Of a stretch of DNA of 52,581 nucleotides, positions 34,392 to 42,273 are shown one piece after another. How positions within the stretch are numbered: the stretch's first letter is position 1; each line of letters starts with the position of its first letter. Both the position numbers and the translations under genes were made by a program. The DNA lies in contig CAYQUT010000018.1 in the NCBI GenBank assembly GCA_964420985.1, forward strand, positions 1 to 52,581, given 5' to 3'. The stretch comes from CAMCTV01 sp964420985. GTDB taxonomy: Bacteria > Bacteroidota > Bacteroidia > Flavobacteriales_D > Sanyastnellaceae. Below the pieces are notes generated by a model that was not told the DNA's origin, made no database searches, and was given only the letters and a program-made list of their open reading frames with translations.

Positions 34392-36299
34392 CTATTTTTT
34401 TAACGATTGAATGATATCTGCAACAACGGTTGGATCCAATAACGAGGTGGTGTCACCAATGGCATCAAACTCTCCCTCAGCTATTTTTCGCAAAATGCGC
34501 CGCATGATTTTTCCACTTCTGGTTTTGGGCAATCCCCCAACGATTAGCACTTGATCTGGTTTGGCAATGGCACCTATCTGCTGAGATACAATCTGCAGAA
34601 TTTGATGTTTTTTCTCCTCGATGTTAATGTTATGGTGGTTGTCACAAATGACAAATGCAAAAATGCCTTGTCCTTTGATGTCATGGGGATATCCCACTAC
34701 CGCACTTTCAATGACGTCAGGGGTATGATTAATGGCGTTTTCAACTTCAGCGGTACCAATGCGGTGTCCACTCACATTAAGGACGTCGTCCACACGACCC
34801 GCTAACCGATACATTCCATTTTCATCTCGGTATGCACCATCACCTGTGAAGTAATGATTGGGATAGGTGCTGAAATAGTTCAGGATGCAGCGTTCGTGAT
34901 CGCCGTAGGTTGTTCGGATCATCGATGGCCAGGGCGATTTGAAACACAGGTTTCCTGTGATGTCATTTTCCAAGATTTCATTTCCTTTGTCATCCAAAAG
35001 AACCGGATTTACTCCGGGCATTGGCAGCGTCGCGAAAACGGGTTTGGAAGGCGTAACGCCTGCCAAGGATGATATCATTACACCACCAGTTTCAGTTTGC
35101 CAAAAGGTATCCACAATGGGACATTTGCCTTGACCAATTTTATCGTGGTACCATTGCCATGCTTCTTCATTGATGGGTTCACCCACTGTTCCCAATGTTG
35201 TTAGGCTACTCAGGTCTTTTCCTTCGAGCCATTCATCACCTTGTGACATTAAACTTCTGATGGCAGTGGGAGCGGTGTAGAAAATATTAACGTTGTGTTT
35301 TTTGACAATGTCCCAGAAACGACCAGCATCAGGATAGGTGGGTATTCCTTCAAACATCACGGTTGTGGCTCCATTGAGCAATGGACCGTAAATGAGATAA
35401 CTATGTCCAGTAATCCATCCCACATCGGCGGTGCAGAAATGCACCTGGCCGGGTTGGTATTGAAATACATTTAAAAAAGTATAAGCGGTCCAAATCATGT
35501 ATCCAGCCGTGCTGTGCACTACTCCTTTGGGTTTTCCCGTTGAACCACTTGTATATAAAATGAACAATGGATCCTCACTTTCCATGGCCACAGCGGCGCT
35601 CAATGGCAAAGCATTGTTCATCACCTCCTCCTTGAGTTTTTGCCAGTCAACATCCTTGTCATTAAAGTCAATTTCAGTTTTGAGGTAATTGTAAACCAAA
35701 ACTTTTTTTACAGATTGGGTTTGACTCAATGCTTCATCCACGAGGGGTTTCAGAGGTATGTGTTTGTTCCCGCGCAAAGCCGCATCCATGGTGATGACCC
35801 AAGCCGCTTGGGCATCTTCAATGCGGTCTGCAATGCTTTTGGCACTGAATCCACCAAATATTACGGAGTGAATGGCCCCTATGCGGGCGCAAGCCAAAAC
35901 CGCGATGGTGAGTTCAGGGACCATTCCCATATAGATGCAAACGCGATCTCCCTTTTGAACGCCCATCTTGTGAAGCATTTCAGCAGTGATGCAAACTTCA
36001 CGATGCAGCTCGAGGTACGTGTACGTTTTAGAAGGTGTTTGGGGATCATTGGCCTCCCAAATCAAAGCCGTTTGATGCCCTTTGTCTTCCAAATGACGAT
36101 CCAGTGCATTTTCAGTAATGTTTAGTTGACCTCCTTCGAACCAGCGGACACGTGCCTCGGAAAAACTTCCGGACAACACTTGATTCCATGGCTTTTTCCA
36201 AAGAAAAGATTGGGCGATATTCCCCCAAAAGGCTTCAGGTTGTTCAATGCTTTCGTGGTACGTTTTTGTATACTCTTCAAATGTACTGATGCGTTTCAT
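34392..36299 (-). CDS. acs: Acetyl-CoA synthetase (AMP-forming)
   Basis: A 635-residue ANL-superfamily ligase that activates acetate with ATP and CoA. The phosphate-binding loop YTSGSTGKPKGVVHS, the ADVGWITGHSYLIYGPL segment, FWQTETGG and the C-terminal PKTRSGKIMRRILR are all intact. The last contains the lysine that is acetylated to switch off the enzyme in other bacteria. Length fits the family (about 640-650). In this cluster it converts the acetate made from ethanolamine, through acetaldehyde, into acetyl-CoA. It follows the DUF779 gene by 12 bases. Confidence 0.97.
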   Translation of the reverse strand: MKRISTFEEYTKTYHESIEQPEAFWGNIAQSFLWKKPWNQVLSGSFSEARVRWFEGGQLNITENALDRHLEDKGHQTALIWEANDPQTPSKTYTYLELHREVCITAEMLHKMGVQKGDRVCIYMGMVPELTIAVLACARIGAIHSVIFGGFSAKSIADRIEDAQAAWVITMDAALRGNKHIPLKPLVDEALSQTQSVKKVLVYNYLKTEIDFNDKDVDWQKLKEEVMNNALPLSAAVAMESEDPLFILYTSGSTGKPKGVVHSTAGYMIWTAYTFLNVFQYQPGQVHFCTADVGWITGHSYLIYGPLLNGATTVMFEGIPTYPDAGRFWDIVKKHNVNIFYTAPTAIRSLMSQGDEWLEGKDLSSLTTLGTVGEPINEEAWQWYHDKIGQGKCPIVDTFWQTETGGVMISSLAGVTPSKPVFATLPMPGVNPVLLDDKGNEILENDITGNLCFKSPWPSMIRTTYGDHERCILNYFSTYPNHYFTGDGAYRDENGMYRLAGRVDDVLNVSGHRIGTAEVENAINHTPDVIESAVVGYPHDIKGQGIFAFVICDNHHNINIEEKKHQILQIVSQQIGAIAKPDQVLIVGGLPKTRSGKIMRRILRKIAEGEFDAIGDTTSLLDPTVVADIIQSLKK

Positions 36300-36311
36300 G
36301 GTTTAAAGATA

Positions 36312-36686
36312 TTAATCCTCCCTTTTGATTGTTGGTGTAAGTTGTTTTAATTCACTTTCTGTAAAAAGTCTTGACCGGACGATGAATCTCTTGCCCAATG
36401 GTATCTCTAACGAAAAGCTAGATCCTCTGCCTTCAACTACGTCAATGGTCAAATGGGTGTGTTGCCAATATTCAAATTGGTCTTGACTCATCCAAAAGGC
36501 AGCGCCATTAATGTGTCCAAGGCACACATCATTGAATCCAATGATGAATTCATTTTTGGGATAACACATAGGAGCACTGCCATCGCAACATCCACCGCTT
36601 TGATGAAAAATAAGTTCGCCATATTTGGATTGCAATGCATGCATCAATGCAATGGCTTGTTCAGTGGCAGAAATTCTATCCGTCAT
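36312..36686 (-). CDS. DUF779 protein
   Basis: A 124-residue DUF779 protein. The family signature HQSGGCCDGSAPMCYP is complete, with three cysteines that suggest metal or thiol chemistry, followed by GHINGAAFWMSQDQFEYW. DUF779 genes are typically next to NAD-dependent acetaldehyde dehydrogenases, and here one lies immediately upstream. A role in maturing or assisting that enzyme is plausible but not established. It starts just after a terminator-like hairpin that separates it from the dehydrogenase gene. Confidence 0.9.
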   Translation of the reverse strand: MTDRISATEQAIALMHALQSKYGELIFHQSGGCCDGSAPMCYPKNEFIIGFNDVCLGHINGAAFWMSQDQFEYWQHTHLTIDVVEGRGSSFSLEIPLGKRFIVRSRLFTESELKQLTPTIKRED

Positions 36687-36687
36687 A

Positions 36688-36725
36688 TTTTAATAAAAAA
36701 GCACTGAGAAATTCTCAGTGCTTTT
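36688..36725 (-). terminator. Intrinsic terminator or attenuator between the dehydrogenase gene and the DUF779-acs-eut genes
   Basis: GCACTGAG (36701-36708) and CTCAGTGC (36714-36721) form a perfect stem that can be extended by two pairs, and on the minus strand it is followed by a T-rich run at 36700-36691. It would end or reduce transcription from the dehydrogenase gene, making that gene more abundant than the downstream genes. Confidence 0.8.
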
Positions 36726-36740
36726 TGGCGTTTAATACAA

Positions 36741-38246
36741 TTAGAAAAATCCTAATTTGTCTTTGCTGTAGGAGATGAGCATGTTCTTGGTTTGGCGGTA
36801 GTGCGCCAACATCATTTTATGTGTTTCTCTTCCGAAGCCTGATTTTTTATAGCCTCCAAATGGGGCATGAGCGGGATAGGCATGGTAACAGTTTACCCAT
36901 ACCCGACCAGCTTGAATGGCCCTTGGAACTTGATACAACTCATGAGCATCTCTTGTCCAAACACCTGCACCTAGACCGTATAACGTGTCATTGGCCATGG
37001 CGATGGCTTCTTCAGTGGTTTTAAAAGTGGTAACGCAAGTGACAGGTCCAAAAATTTCTTCTTGGAACACACGCATCTTGTTGTGGCCCTTTAAAATGGT
37101 GGGCTGTATGTAAAAACCATTTTTTAAGTCACCATCAAAGTTTTGAGCAGCTCCTCCGCACAAAACTTCCGCTCCTTCTTCCTTGCCTATTTTGATATAA
37201 GAAAGGATTTTTTCATATTGATCATTGGAGGCTTGTGCACCAATCATGGTTTGACCATCCAATGGATTGCCGGCAACAATGGCGTTGGTGCGTTCAATAA
37301 CGCGCTTCATGAATTTGTCGTAAATGCTTTCATGCACCAAAATGCGTGAGGGACATGTACAAACCTCACCTTGATTCAATGCAAACATGACAGCGCCTTC
37401 AATGGCTTTGTCAAAAAAGGCATCGTCTTCATCGGCAACGGAGGGAAAGAAAATGTTAGGAGATTTACCACCCAACTCCATGGTGACAGGAATCAAGTTC
37501 TCAGAGGCGTACTGCATGATCAATCGTCCTGTTGTCGTTTCTCCTGTAAAGGCTACCTTGTTGACACGTGGAGAGGTAGCCAATGGTTTACCGGCCTCTG
37601 GTCCAAATCCAGTAACAATATTCAAAACCCCTGCAGGTAAAATGTCGCCGATTAATTCCATCAGACAGATAATAGAAGTGGGCGTTTGCTCAGCTGGTTT
37701 TACAACAACGGTGCAACCTGCAGCCAAAGCGGGAGCAATTTTCCATGCCGCCATCAACAATGGAAAATTCCAAGGAATGATTTGGCCAACAATACCGATG
37801 GGTTCATGAAGATTGATGCTTACAGTTGTTTCGTCGTGCTCAGAAATAGAACCTTCTTCAGCGCGAATGACCCCCGCAAAATATCTGAAATGATCCACCA
37901 CGAGTGGTAAGTCAGCAGCTCTAGTTTCACGAATAGGTTTTCCATTGTCCAAAGTTTCAACTGTGGCCAAGTACTCTAAATTGTCTTCAATCACTTGTGC
38001 AATGCGCAATAGTATATTGCTGCGGAAAGTAGGAGCCGTTTTGCTCCATGTAGCAAAGGCTTGTTGTGCGGCATCGATGGCCTTTTCAATGTCCTCTTTG
38101 CTTGATCTTGCCGATAGGGTAATTAATTTACCATCAACGGGAGAGGTGTTTTCAAAATATTCACCGTTAACTGGAGACACAAATTGTCCTCCGATGTAGT
38201 TGCCATACTTCTCTTTGAAAGTAGGTCTTGAAGCCAATGTTGACAT
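36741..38246 (-). CDS. NAD-dependent aldehyde dehydrogenase (acetaldehyde dehydrogenase type)
   Basis: A 501-residue aldehyde dehydrogenase. Visible motifs are GQIIPWNFPLLMAAWK, the nucleotide loop AFTGETTTGRL, the general base in VTMELGGKSPNI and the catalytic cysteine in NQGEVCTCPSRI. The adjacent DUF779 gene is typical of acetaldehyde dehydrogenase II (AcoD/ExaC-type), so acetaldehyde from ethanolamine is the probable substrate, giving acetate and NADH. It is the first gene of the minus-strand cluster and is divergent from an AraC-type regulator, with about 140 bases between the two starts. Confidence 0.93.
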   Translation of the reverse strand: MSTLASRPTFKEKYGNYIGGQFVSPVNGEYFENTSPVDGKLITLSARSSKEDIEKAIDAAQQAFATWSKTAPTFRSNILLRIAQVIEDNLEYLATVETLDNGKPIRETRAADLPLVVDHFRYFAGVIRAEEGSISEHDETTVSINLHEPIGIVGQIIPWNFPLLMAAWKIAPALAAGCTVVVKPAEQTPTSIICLMELIGDILPAGVLNIVTGFGPEAGKPLATSPRVNKVAFTGETTTGRLIMQYASENLIPVTMELGGKSPNIFFPSVADEDDAFFDKAIEGAVMFALNQGEVCTCPSRILVHESIYDKFMKRVIERTNAIVAGNPLDGQTMIGAQASNDQYEKILSYIKIGKEEGAEVLCGGAAQNFDGDLKNGFYIQPTILKGHNKMRVFQEEIFGPVTCVTTFKTTEEAIAMANDTLYGLGAGVWTRDAHELYQVPRAIQAGRVWVNCYHAYPAHAPFGGYKKSGFGRETHKMMLAHYRQTKNMLISYSKDKLGFF

Positions 38247-38385
38247 AGAATTTAATTTAAGGTTATGGCGGCAAGTACATCATTTGTGATTCAACAGAAT
38301 AGGATTTTGGTATCAATTCATAGCACAAAATTCCCAAAGTGACATTTGGTATTTTATTTCTGAAAGATTGAAACTATTTTCGGGT

Positions 38386-39291
38386 ATGTTCAAATTGCAT
38401 CCCATACCACTGACTGAAGAGCGCCGTTTAACCACCTTGGTTGAGCATCGCACTGCTTTCACACTGGATAAATGTGAGATGAATTTTTTTGAAACGCATG
38501 AACAGGCGGAAAAAGTTAAGCTCAACTTCGGTGGATTTACAATCACCTCGATGTTGCGCGGTAAGAAGGTGCTGCACCAGGATAAATCATTGTTGGACTA
38601 TGTTCCAGGGCAAACCTTTTTGGTACCCGCGGAGGATGAGATGATCATTGATTTTCCGGAGGCTCAAAAATCCAGCCCCACGCAGTGTACTGCATTGGTA
38701 GTGGATGCGGCATATTTGAAGCAGCAGTTGGATTTTATCAATGAGAAGTGCAGTCGAGACGATGAATTGGGTTTGCAATGGGATATCAATCGTTGCAGAT
38801 TTTTAGACAACAGTGAAGAAATTGCGGCAATTGGGAATAAGATTATCAAAGTGTTTCAAAGCAATGACCCACTCAAGGAGGTTTTGGTGGATATTAAAAT
38901 CAAAGAGTTGTTGTTGGCTTTAATGCAAAATCAGAACCGTCGCTGGATCAGCCATGGCGATTGGAGCCAATATGGAAATGAACGGATTCAGGCTGTTGTA
39001 CAATATATCAAAAATCACCTTACAGAGGAAATTACAATGGAAGACTTATGCAGTTTGGCCTACATGAGCAAGTCTTCGTTCTACCGAACTTTTACCAATG
39101 AGTTGGGGACTACACCGAACCAATTGATTTTACACGAGCGAATCAACAAATCCAAATTATTATTGCGAGCAGATTATTTGTCCATAAAGGAGATAGCCTT
39201 TGAAGTAGGCTTTTCAGACCCGAATTATTTTACTCGGATGTTCAAGAAAATGGAAGGAGTGACGCCAGCTCAATTTAAATTAAGGGATTAA
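38386..39291 (+). CDS. AraC family transcriptional regulator
   Basis: A 301-residue regulator. Residues 1-190 form a cupin-like sensing domain, and about 205-300 carry two helix-turn-helix motifs: EEITMEDLCSLAYMSKSSFYR and LSIKEIAFEVGFSDPNYFTRM, the second being the strongly conserved AraC signature. The ATG at 38386 is preferred to a TTG 18 bases upstream. It is divergent from the aldehyde dehydrogenase gene, so it likely activates the ethanolamine/acetaldehyde cluster. The inducer, perhaps ethanolamine or an aldehyde, is not known. Confidence 0.92.
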   Translation: MFKLHPIPLTEERRLTTLVEHRTAFTLDKCEMNFFETHEQAEKVKLNFGGFTITSMLRGKKVLHQDKSLLDYVPGQTFLVPAEDEMIIDFPEAQKSSPTQCTALVVDAAYLKQQLDFINEKCSRDDELGLQWDINRCRFLDNSEEIAAIGNKIIKVFQSNDPLKEVLVDIKIKELLLALMQNQNRRWISHGDWSQYGNERIQAVVQYIKNHLTEEITMEDLCSLAYMSKSSFYRTFTNELGTTPNQLILHERINKSKLLLRADYLSIKEIAFEVGFSDPNYFTRMFKKMEGVTPAQFKLRD

Positions 39292-39310
39292 TTTTTTTTC
39301 CCTTTTCATT

Positions 39311-39328
39311 TATCGTAATATTGCAATA
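39311..39328. promoter_or_regulatory. Probable ArsR operator
   Basis: TATCGTAAT followed by ATTGCAATA is an inverted repeat (7 of 9 positions pair) nine bases upstream of the arsR ATG. Its position over the likely start of transcription fits autorepression released by arsenite. Confidence 0.6.
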
Positions 39329-39336
39329 AATAGATT

Positions 39337-39660
39337 ATGGGGGTAACCAAAACAGATCAATTTAGTGATCGCGAGAATGAAATGGCGCAACTGTTCAAGG
39401 CATTGGCTCATCCCGCGCGTATTGCCATAGTAGAATATTTGTTGTCGGTGGACACCTGTATTTGTGGAGACATTGTAAACCACCTTCCTTTGGCACAGCC
39501 TACCGTTTCACAGCACTTAAAGGAATTGAAGCAGGCCGATATCATTCAAGGAAGTATTGATGGAACCGCTATTTGTTATTGCATTAATGAAAAAACGATG
39601 CAAAAAATCCAAAAGTATTTTGGAAAAATAGAAATGAAGTTGAATAAGAAATGTTGTTGA
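39337..39660 (+). CDS. arsR: ArsR family metalloregulator
   Basis: A 107-residue winged-helix repressor. FKALAHPARIAIVEYL opens the domain, DTCICGDIV has the paired cysteines in the metal-sensing helix typical of arsenic sensors (a third may come from the C-terminal CC), and PLAQPTVSQHLKEL is the recognition helix. It would repress its own operon until arsenite binds. It starts the operon arsR, DUF6428, phosphatase, ACR3, with one base between its stop and the next ATG, and an inverted repeat lies just upstream of its start. Confidence 0.93.
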   Translation: MGVTKTDQFSDRENEMAQLFKALAHPARIAIVEYLLSVDTCICGDIVNHLPLAQPTVSQHLKELKQADIIQGSIDGTAICYCINEKTMQKIQKYFGKIEMKLNKKCC

Positions 39661-39661
39661 A

Positions 39662-40129
39662 ATGAAAGTTGCAGAGTTGATTGAAGTATTAAAGGGAAAA
39701 TCTCAAATTGAATTTGAATTGCCCAACGGAGCAGCTGTTCCATCTCATTTTCATATTACGGAAATGGGATTGGTGCTTAAAAATTTTGTGGATTGTGGTG
39801 GGAAAATGCGCAATGAGCGCTACGCCACGTTCCAATTGTGGACGGCTGAGGATATCGAACACCGATTAACTGCTCAAAAATTTCTGGGCATTATCTCAAT
39901 TGCTGATGGTTTATTTGGCATTCAGGATTTGGAAGTTCAGGTGGAGTATCAGCAAAATACGATTGGTGTTTTTGATTTAAATTACAACGGTGATAAGTTT
40001 ATCTTACAATCCAAACAAACGGCTTGTTTGGCAGAGGATGCTTGTGGTATTCCTGCGGTGAAACAGAAGTTGGACTTAAGTGATTTAAGTAGTAAAAGTT
40101 GTTGTACCCCAGGAGGTGGTTGTTGTTGA
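39662..40129 (+). CDS. DUF6428 protein of the arsenic operon
   Basis: A 155-residue protein matching DUF6428, a family found in Bacteroidota arsenic operons between arsR and the phosphatase. The central block (FHITEMGLVLKNFVDCGGK, then RYATFQLWTAEDIEHRL) is conserved. The C-terminus holds a cysteine cluster, CCTPGGGCC, plus two more cysteines near residues 121-127, a pattern suited to binding arsenite. No membrane helix or signal is seen. A metallochaperone or arsenite-buffering role is inference from the cysteines and the operon. Confidence 0.85.
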   Translation: MKVAELIEVLKGKSQIEFELPNGAAVPSHFHITEMGLVLKNFVDCGGKMRNERYATFQLWTAEDIEHRLTAQKFLGIISIADGLFGIQDLEVQVEYQQNTIGVFDLNYNGDKFILQSKQTACLAEDACGIPAVKQKLDLSDLSSKSCCTPGGGCC

Positions 40130-40139
40130 GTTAAACTTG

Positions 40140-40772
40140 ATGAACATGGTCAATGAAAAGTTGAAGATGCTTTGCGATAATTGGACAAAGCAATTGGATG
40201 ACGTTCAAGCAGAGAGACGTTTGATTTTGAATCGCATTATAGATTACATTGTCTCTGAACATGCGACAAGTGGGAATGTGCAATTGGTTTATATCTGCAC
40301 ACACAATTCAAGGCGCAGTCATTTTGGTCAAGTATTGTCAGCATTGGCCGCCGCTTATTTCAATTTGGATTGGATTCAGACCTTCTCTGGAGGGACAGAA
40401 GCTACTGCTTTTCATCCCAATGCAATTGAAGCTTTACGCAGTGTTGGTTTTGACATAGAACCCATGGATGAATCTTCCAATCCCAAATACAAAGTTCAGT
40501 TTGGTGATGGTTTGATGAGTATTTGTTTTTCCAAAGTGTATGATGATGAAGTAAATCCCAAATCGAGATTTGCGGCCATCATGACCTGCTCAGATGCGGA
40601 AGAAAATTGCCCTTTCATTCCCGGTGTGTCGCTTAAAGTGGCTACAACATATGCCGACCCAAAGGCCTTTGATGGAACAGAGCTTCAGGCCCAAATGTAT
40701 TTGGAGCGTTGCCAGCAAATAGGTGTTGAATGCTTGTATGTTTTCCATGAAGTCGCGAAAAGGTTGAATTAA
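40140..40772 (+). CDS. Low-molecular-weight phosphatase-type arsenate reductase
   Basis: A 210-residue protein with the phosphatase loop CTHNSRRS (C-x5-R-S) in the segment VYICTHNSRRSHFGQ, and DAEENCPFIPG with a further cysteine. This is the fold used by thioredoxin-type arsenate reductases, and this larger Bacteroidota form is usually found in ars operons. The reading frame runs back to 40116 inside DUF6428, but the ATGs at 40140 and 40146 are better starts. It would reduce arsenate to arsenite for export by the ACR3 pump encoded downstream. Confidence 0.88.
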   Translation: MNMVNEKLKMLCDNWTKQLDDVQAERRLILNRIIDYIVSEHATSGNVQLVYICTHNSRRSHFGQVLSALAAAYFNLDWIQTFSGGTEATAFHPNAIEALRSVGFDIEPMDESSNPKYKVQFGDGLMSICFSKVYDDEVNPKSRFAAIMTCSDAEENCPFIPGVSLKVATTYADPKAFDGTELQAQMYLERCQQIGVECLYVFHEVAKRLN

Positions 40773-40796
40773 AAACATCGTTTAAAATTTTTACTT

Positions 40797-42016
40797 ATGT
40801 CCATCAATCATTGTAGCCCTGTCGCATCGAGAAAACGTTTGGGTTTTCTGGATCGGTTCTTAACCCTGTGGATTTTTTTGGCAATGTTGCTGGGAGTGGC
40901 TCTTGGTTACTTCATGCCATCCTCTGCTGACTATATCAATGGGTTGTCTCAAGGGACAACCAACATTCCTTTGGCAATAGGATTGATACTGATGATGTAT
41001 CCTCCTTTGGCCAAGGTGAATTACGGGAAGATGGGTTTGGTCTTCAGCAATGTAAAGGTGCTTTCGGCCTCGTTGGTATTGAATTGGATTATTGGACCTG
41101 TGTTGATGTTTTTCTTGGCCATATTTTTTTTATCGGACTATCCTGAGTATATGGTAGGGGTAATATTAATTGGACTTGCGCGATGCATTGCTATGGTGGT
41201 AGTATGGAATGATTTGGCCGATGGCAATCGAGAATATGCAGCAGGTCTCATTGCTTTGAACAGTATTTTTCAAGTTCTGCTGTATAGTGTCTATGCCTAT
41301 TTTTTTATCACCGTTCTGCCTCCTTACTTTGGATTTGAGGGTTTTGCGGTGAACATCAGTATTGGGCAAATTGCGGAAAGTGTGGGAATCTATTTGGGCA
41401 TACCATTTCTCTTGGGATTGGTGAGCAGATATGTCTTGATTGCATGGAAAGGTCATGAGTGGTTTCAGGAGAAATATGTTCCCGTGATTTCCCCTATTAC
41501 TCTGGTGGCATTGCTTTTTACCATAGTAGTTATGTTTGCGTTAAAAGGAGAGATGATTGTAGCCATTCCTTTGGATGTATTGCGCATTGCTTTGCCATTG
41601 GTCATCTATTTTGCCATCATGTTTGTTGTTGGTTTTGTGATGGGGAAGTTTTTTGGTGCGGATTATAGTAAGTCCACATCCATCGCTTTTACCGCCACGG
41701 GCAACAATTTTGAGTTGGCCATTGCAGTGGCGGTTGGTGTCTTTGGAATAGATTCAGGTCAAGCTTTTGCCGGGGTNNNNNNNNNNNNNNNNNNNNNNNN
41801 NNNNNNNNNNNNNNNNNNNNNNNNNNNNNNNNNNNNNNNNNNNNNNNNNNNNNNNNNNNNNNNNNNNNNNNNNNNNTTGCAGTGGCGGTTGGTGTCTTTG
41901 GAATAGATTCAGGTCAAGCTTTTGCCGGGGTGATAGGACCATTGGTTGAAGTTCCAGCGTTGATAGCATTGGTGGGTTTGGCGTTTTATTTCAGAAGCAA
42001 ATGGTATTCAATATAG
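40797..42016 (+). CDS. acr3: Arsenite efflux pump ACR3, interrupted by an artificial assembly gap
   Basis: An ACR3-type arsenite/H+ antiporter with about ten membrane helices. LARCIAMVVVWNDLADG holds the essential cysteine, and FTATGNNFELAIAVAVGVFG is the conserved helix. The frame breaks at 100 N (41777-41876), but the 55 bases before the gap (41722-41776) are repeated exactly after it (41877-41931). Removing one copy and the N run gives a continuous frame of 355 codons (354 residues) that continues VIGPLVEVPALIALVG and ends FRSKWYSI with TAG at 42014-42016, the normal end of the family. The gene is therefore intact and the apparent truncation is an artefact. Confidence 0.93.
41777..41876. 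other. Assembly gap of 100 N flanked by a 55-base direct duplicate
   Basis: The N run has the standard placeholder length. Sequence 41722-41776 equals 41877-41931. The two contig ends overlap and were not merged, so no real sequence is missing. Confidence 0.93.
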
Positions 42017-42123
42017 AGATACTTTGGTTTCATTAAGCTGATGAAAAAGCGAAAGCGATGGTCCATCGAAAATTACATCTCGAGCGTATCCTTGAATGAG
42101 TAATTGGATGTATTAAAAACGAT

Positions 42124-42205
42124 GCGCCCCCGATAGTAGCGGAAATCCCGCAGGCGCTTGCGCCGAGGAATTGAAGCGGATAGCGGGAAATGGCGCCATA
42201 TTTTT
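42124..42205 (+). terminator. Nested hairpin after the ars operon, probable terminator
   Basis: Three inverted repeats are stacked: GCGCC (42124-42128) with GGCGC (42192-42196); TCCCGC (42146-42151) with GCGGGA (42183-42188); and GGCG-CTTG-CGCC (42153-42164). A T run follows at 42201-42205. The AGCGGAAATCCCG and AGCGGATAGCGGGA motifs recall a repeat I have seen behind genes in other Bacteroidota. The rest of 42017-42273 shows no gene. Confidence 0.65.
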
Positions 42206-42273
42206 GATTTCTGTTTTATTTTTCTTTAGCCCAAAGTTGCAAATCCATTATTTTAGTATTCTCAAAACGCAAC

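Noticed and set aside
40797..41906. Truncated or frameshifted ACR3 pseudogene
   Set aside because: The break is caused by the N run and an unmerged 55-base contig overlap; the repaired frame is intact.
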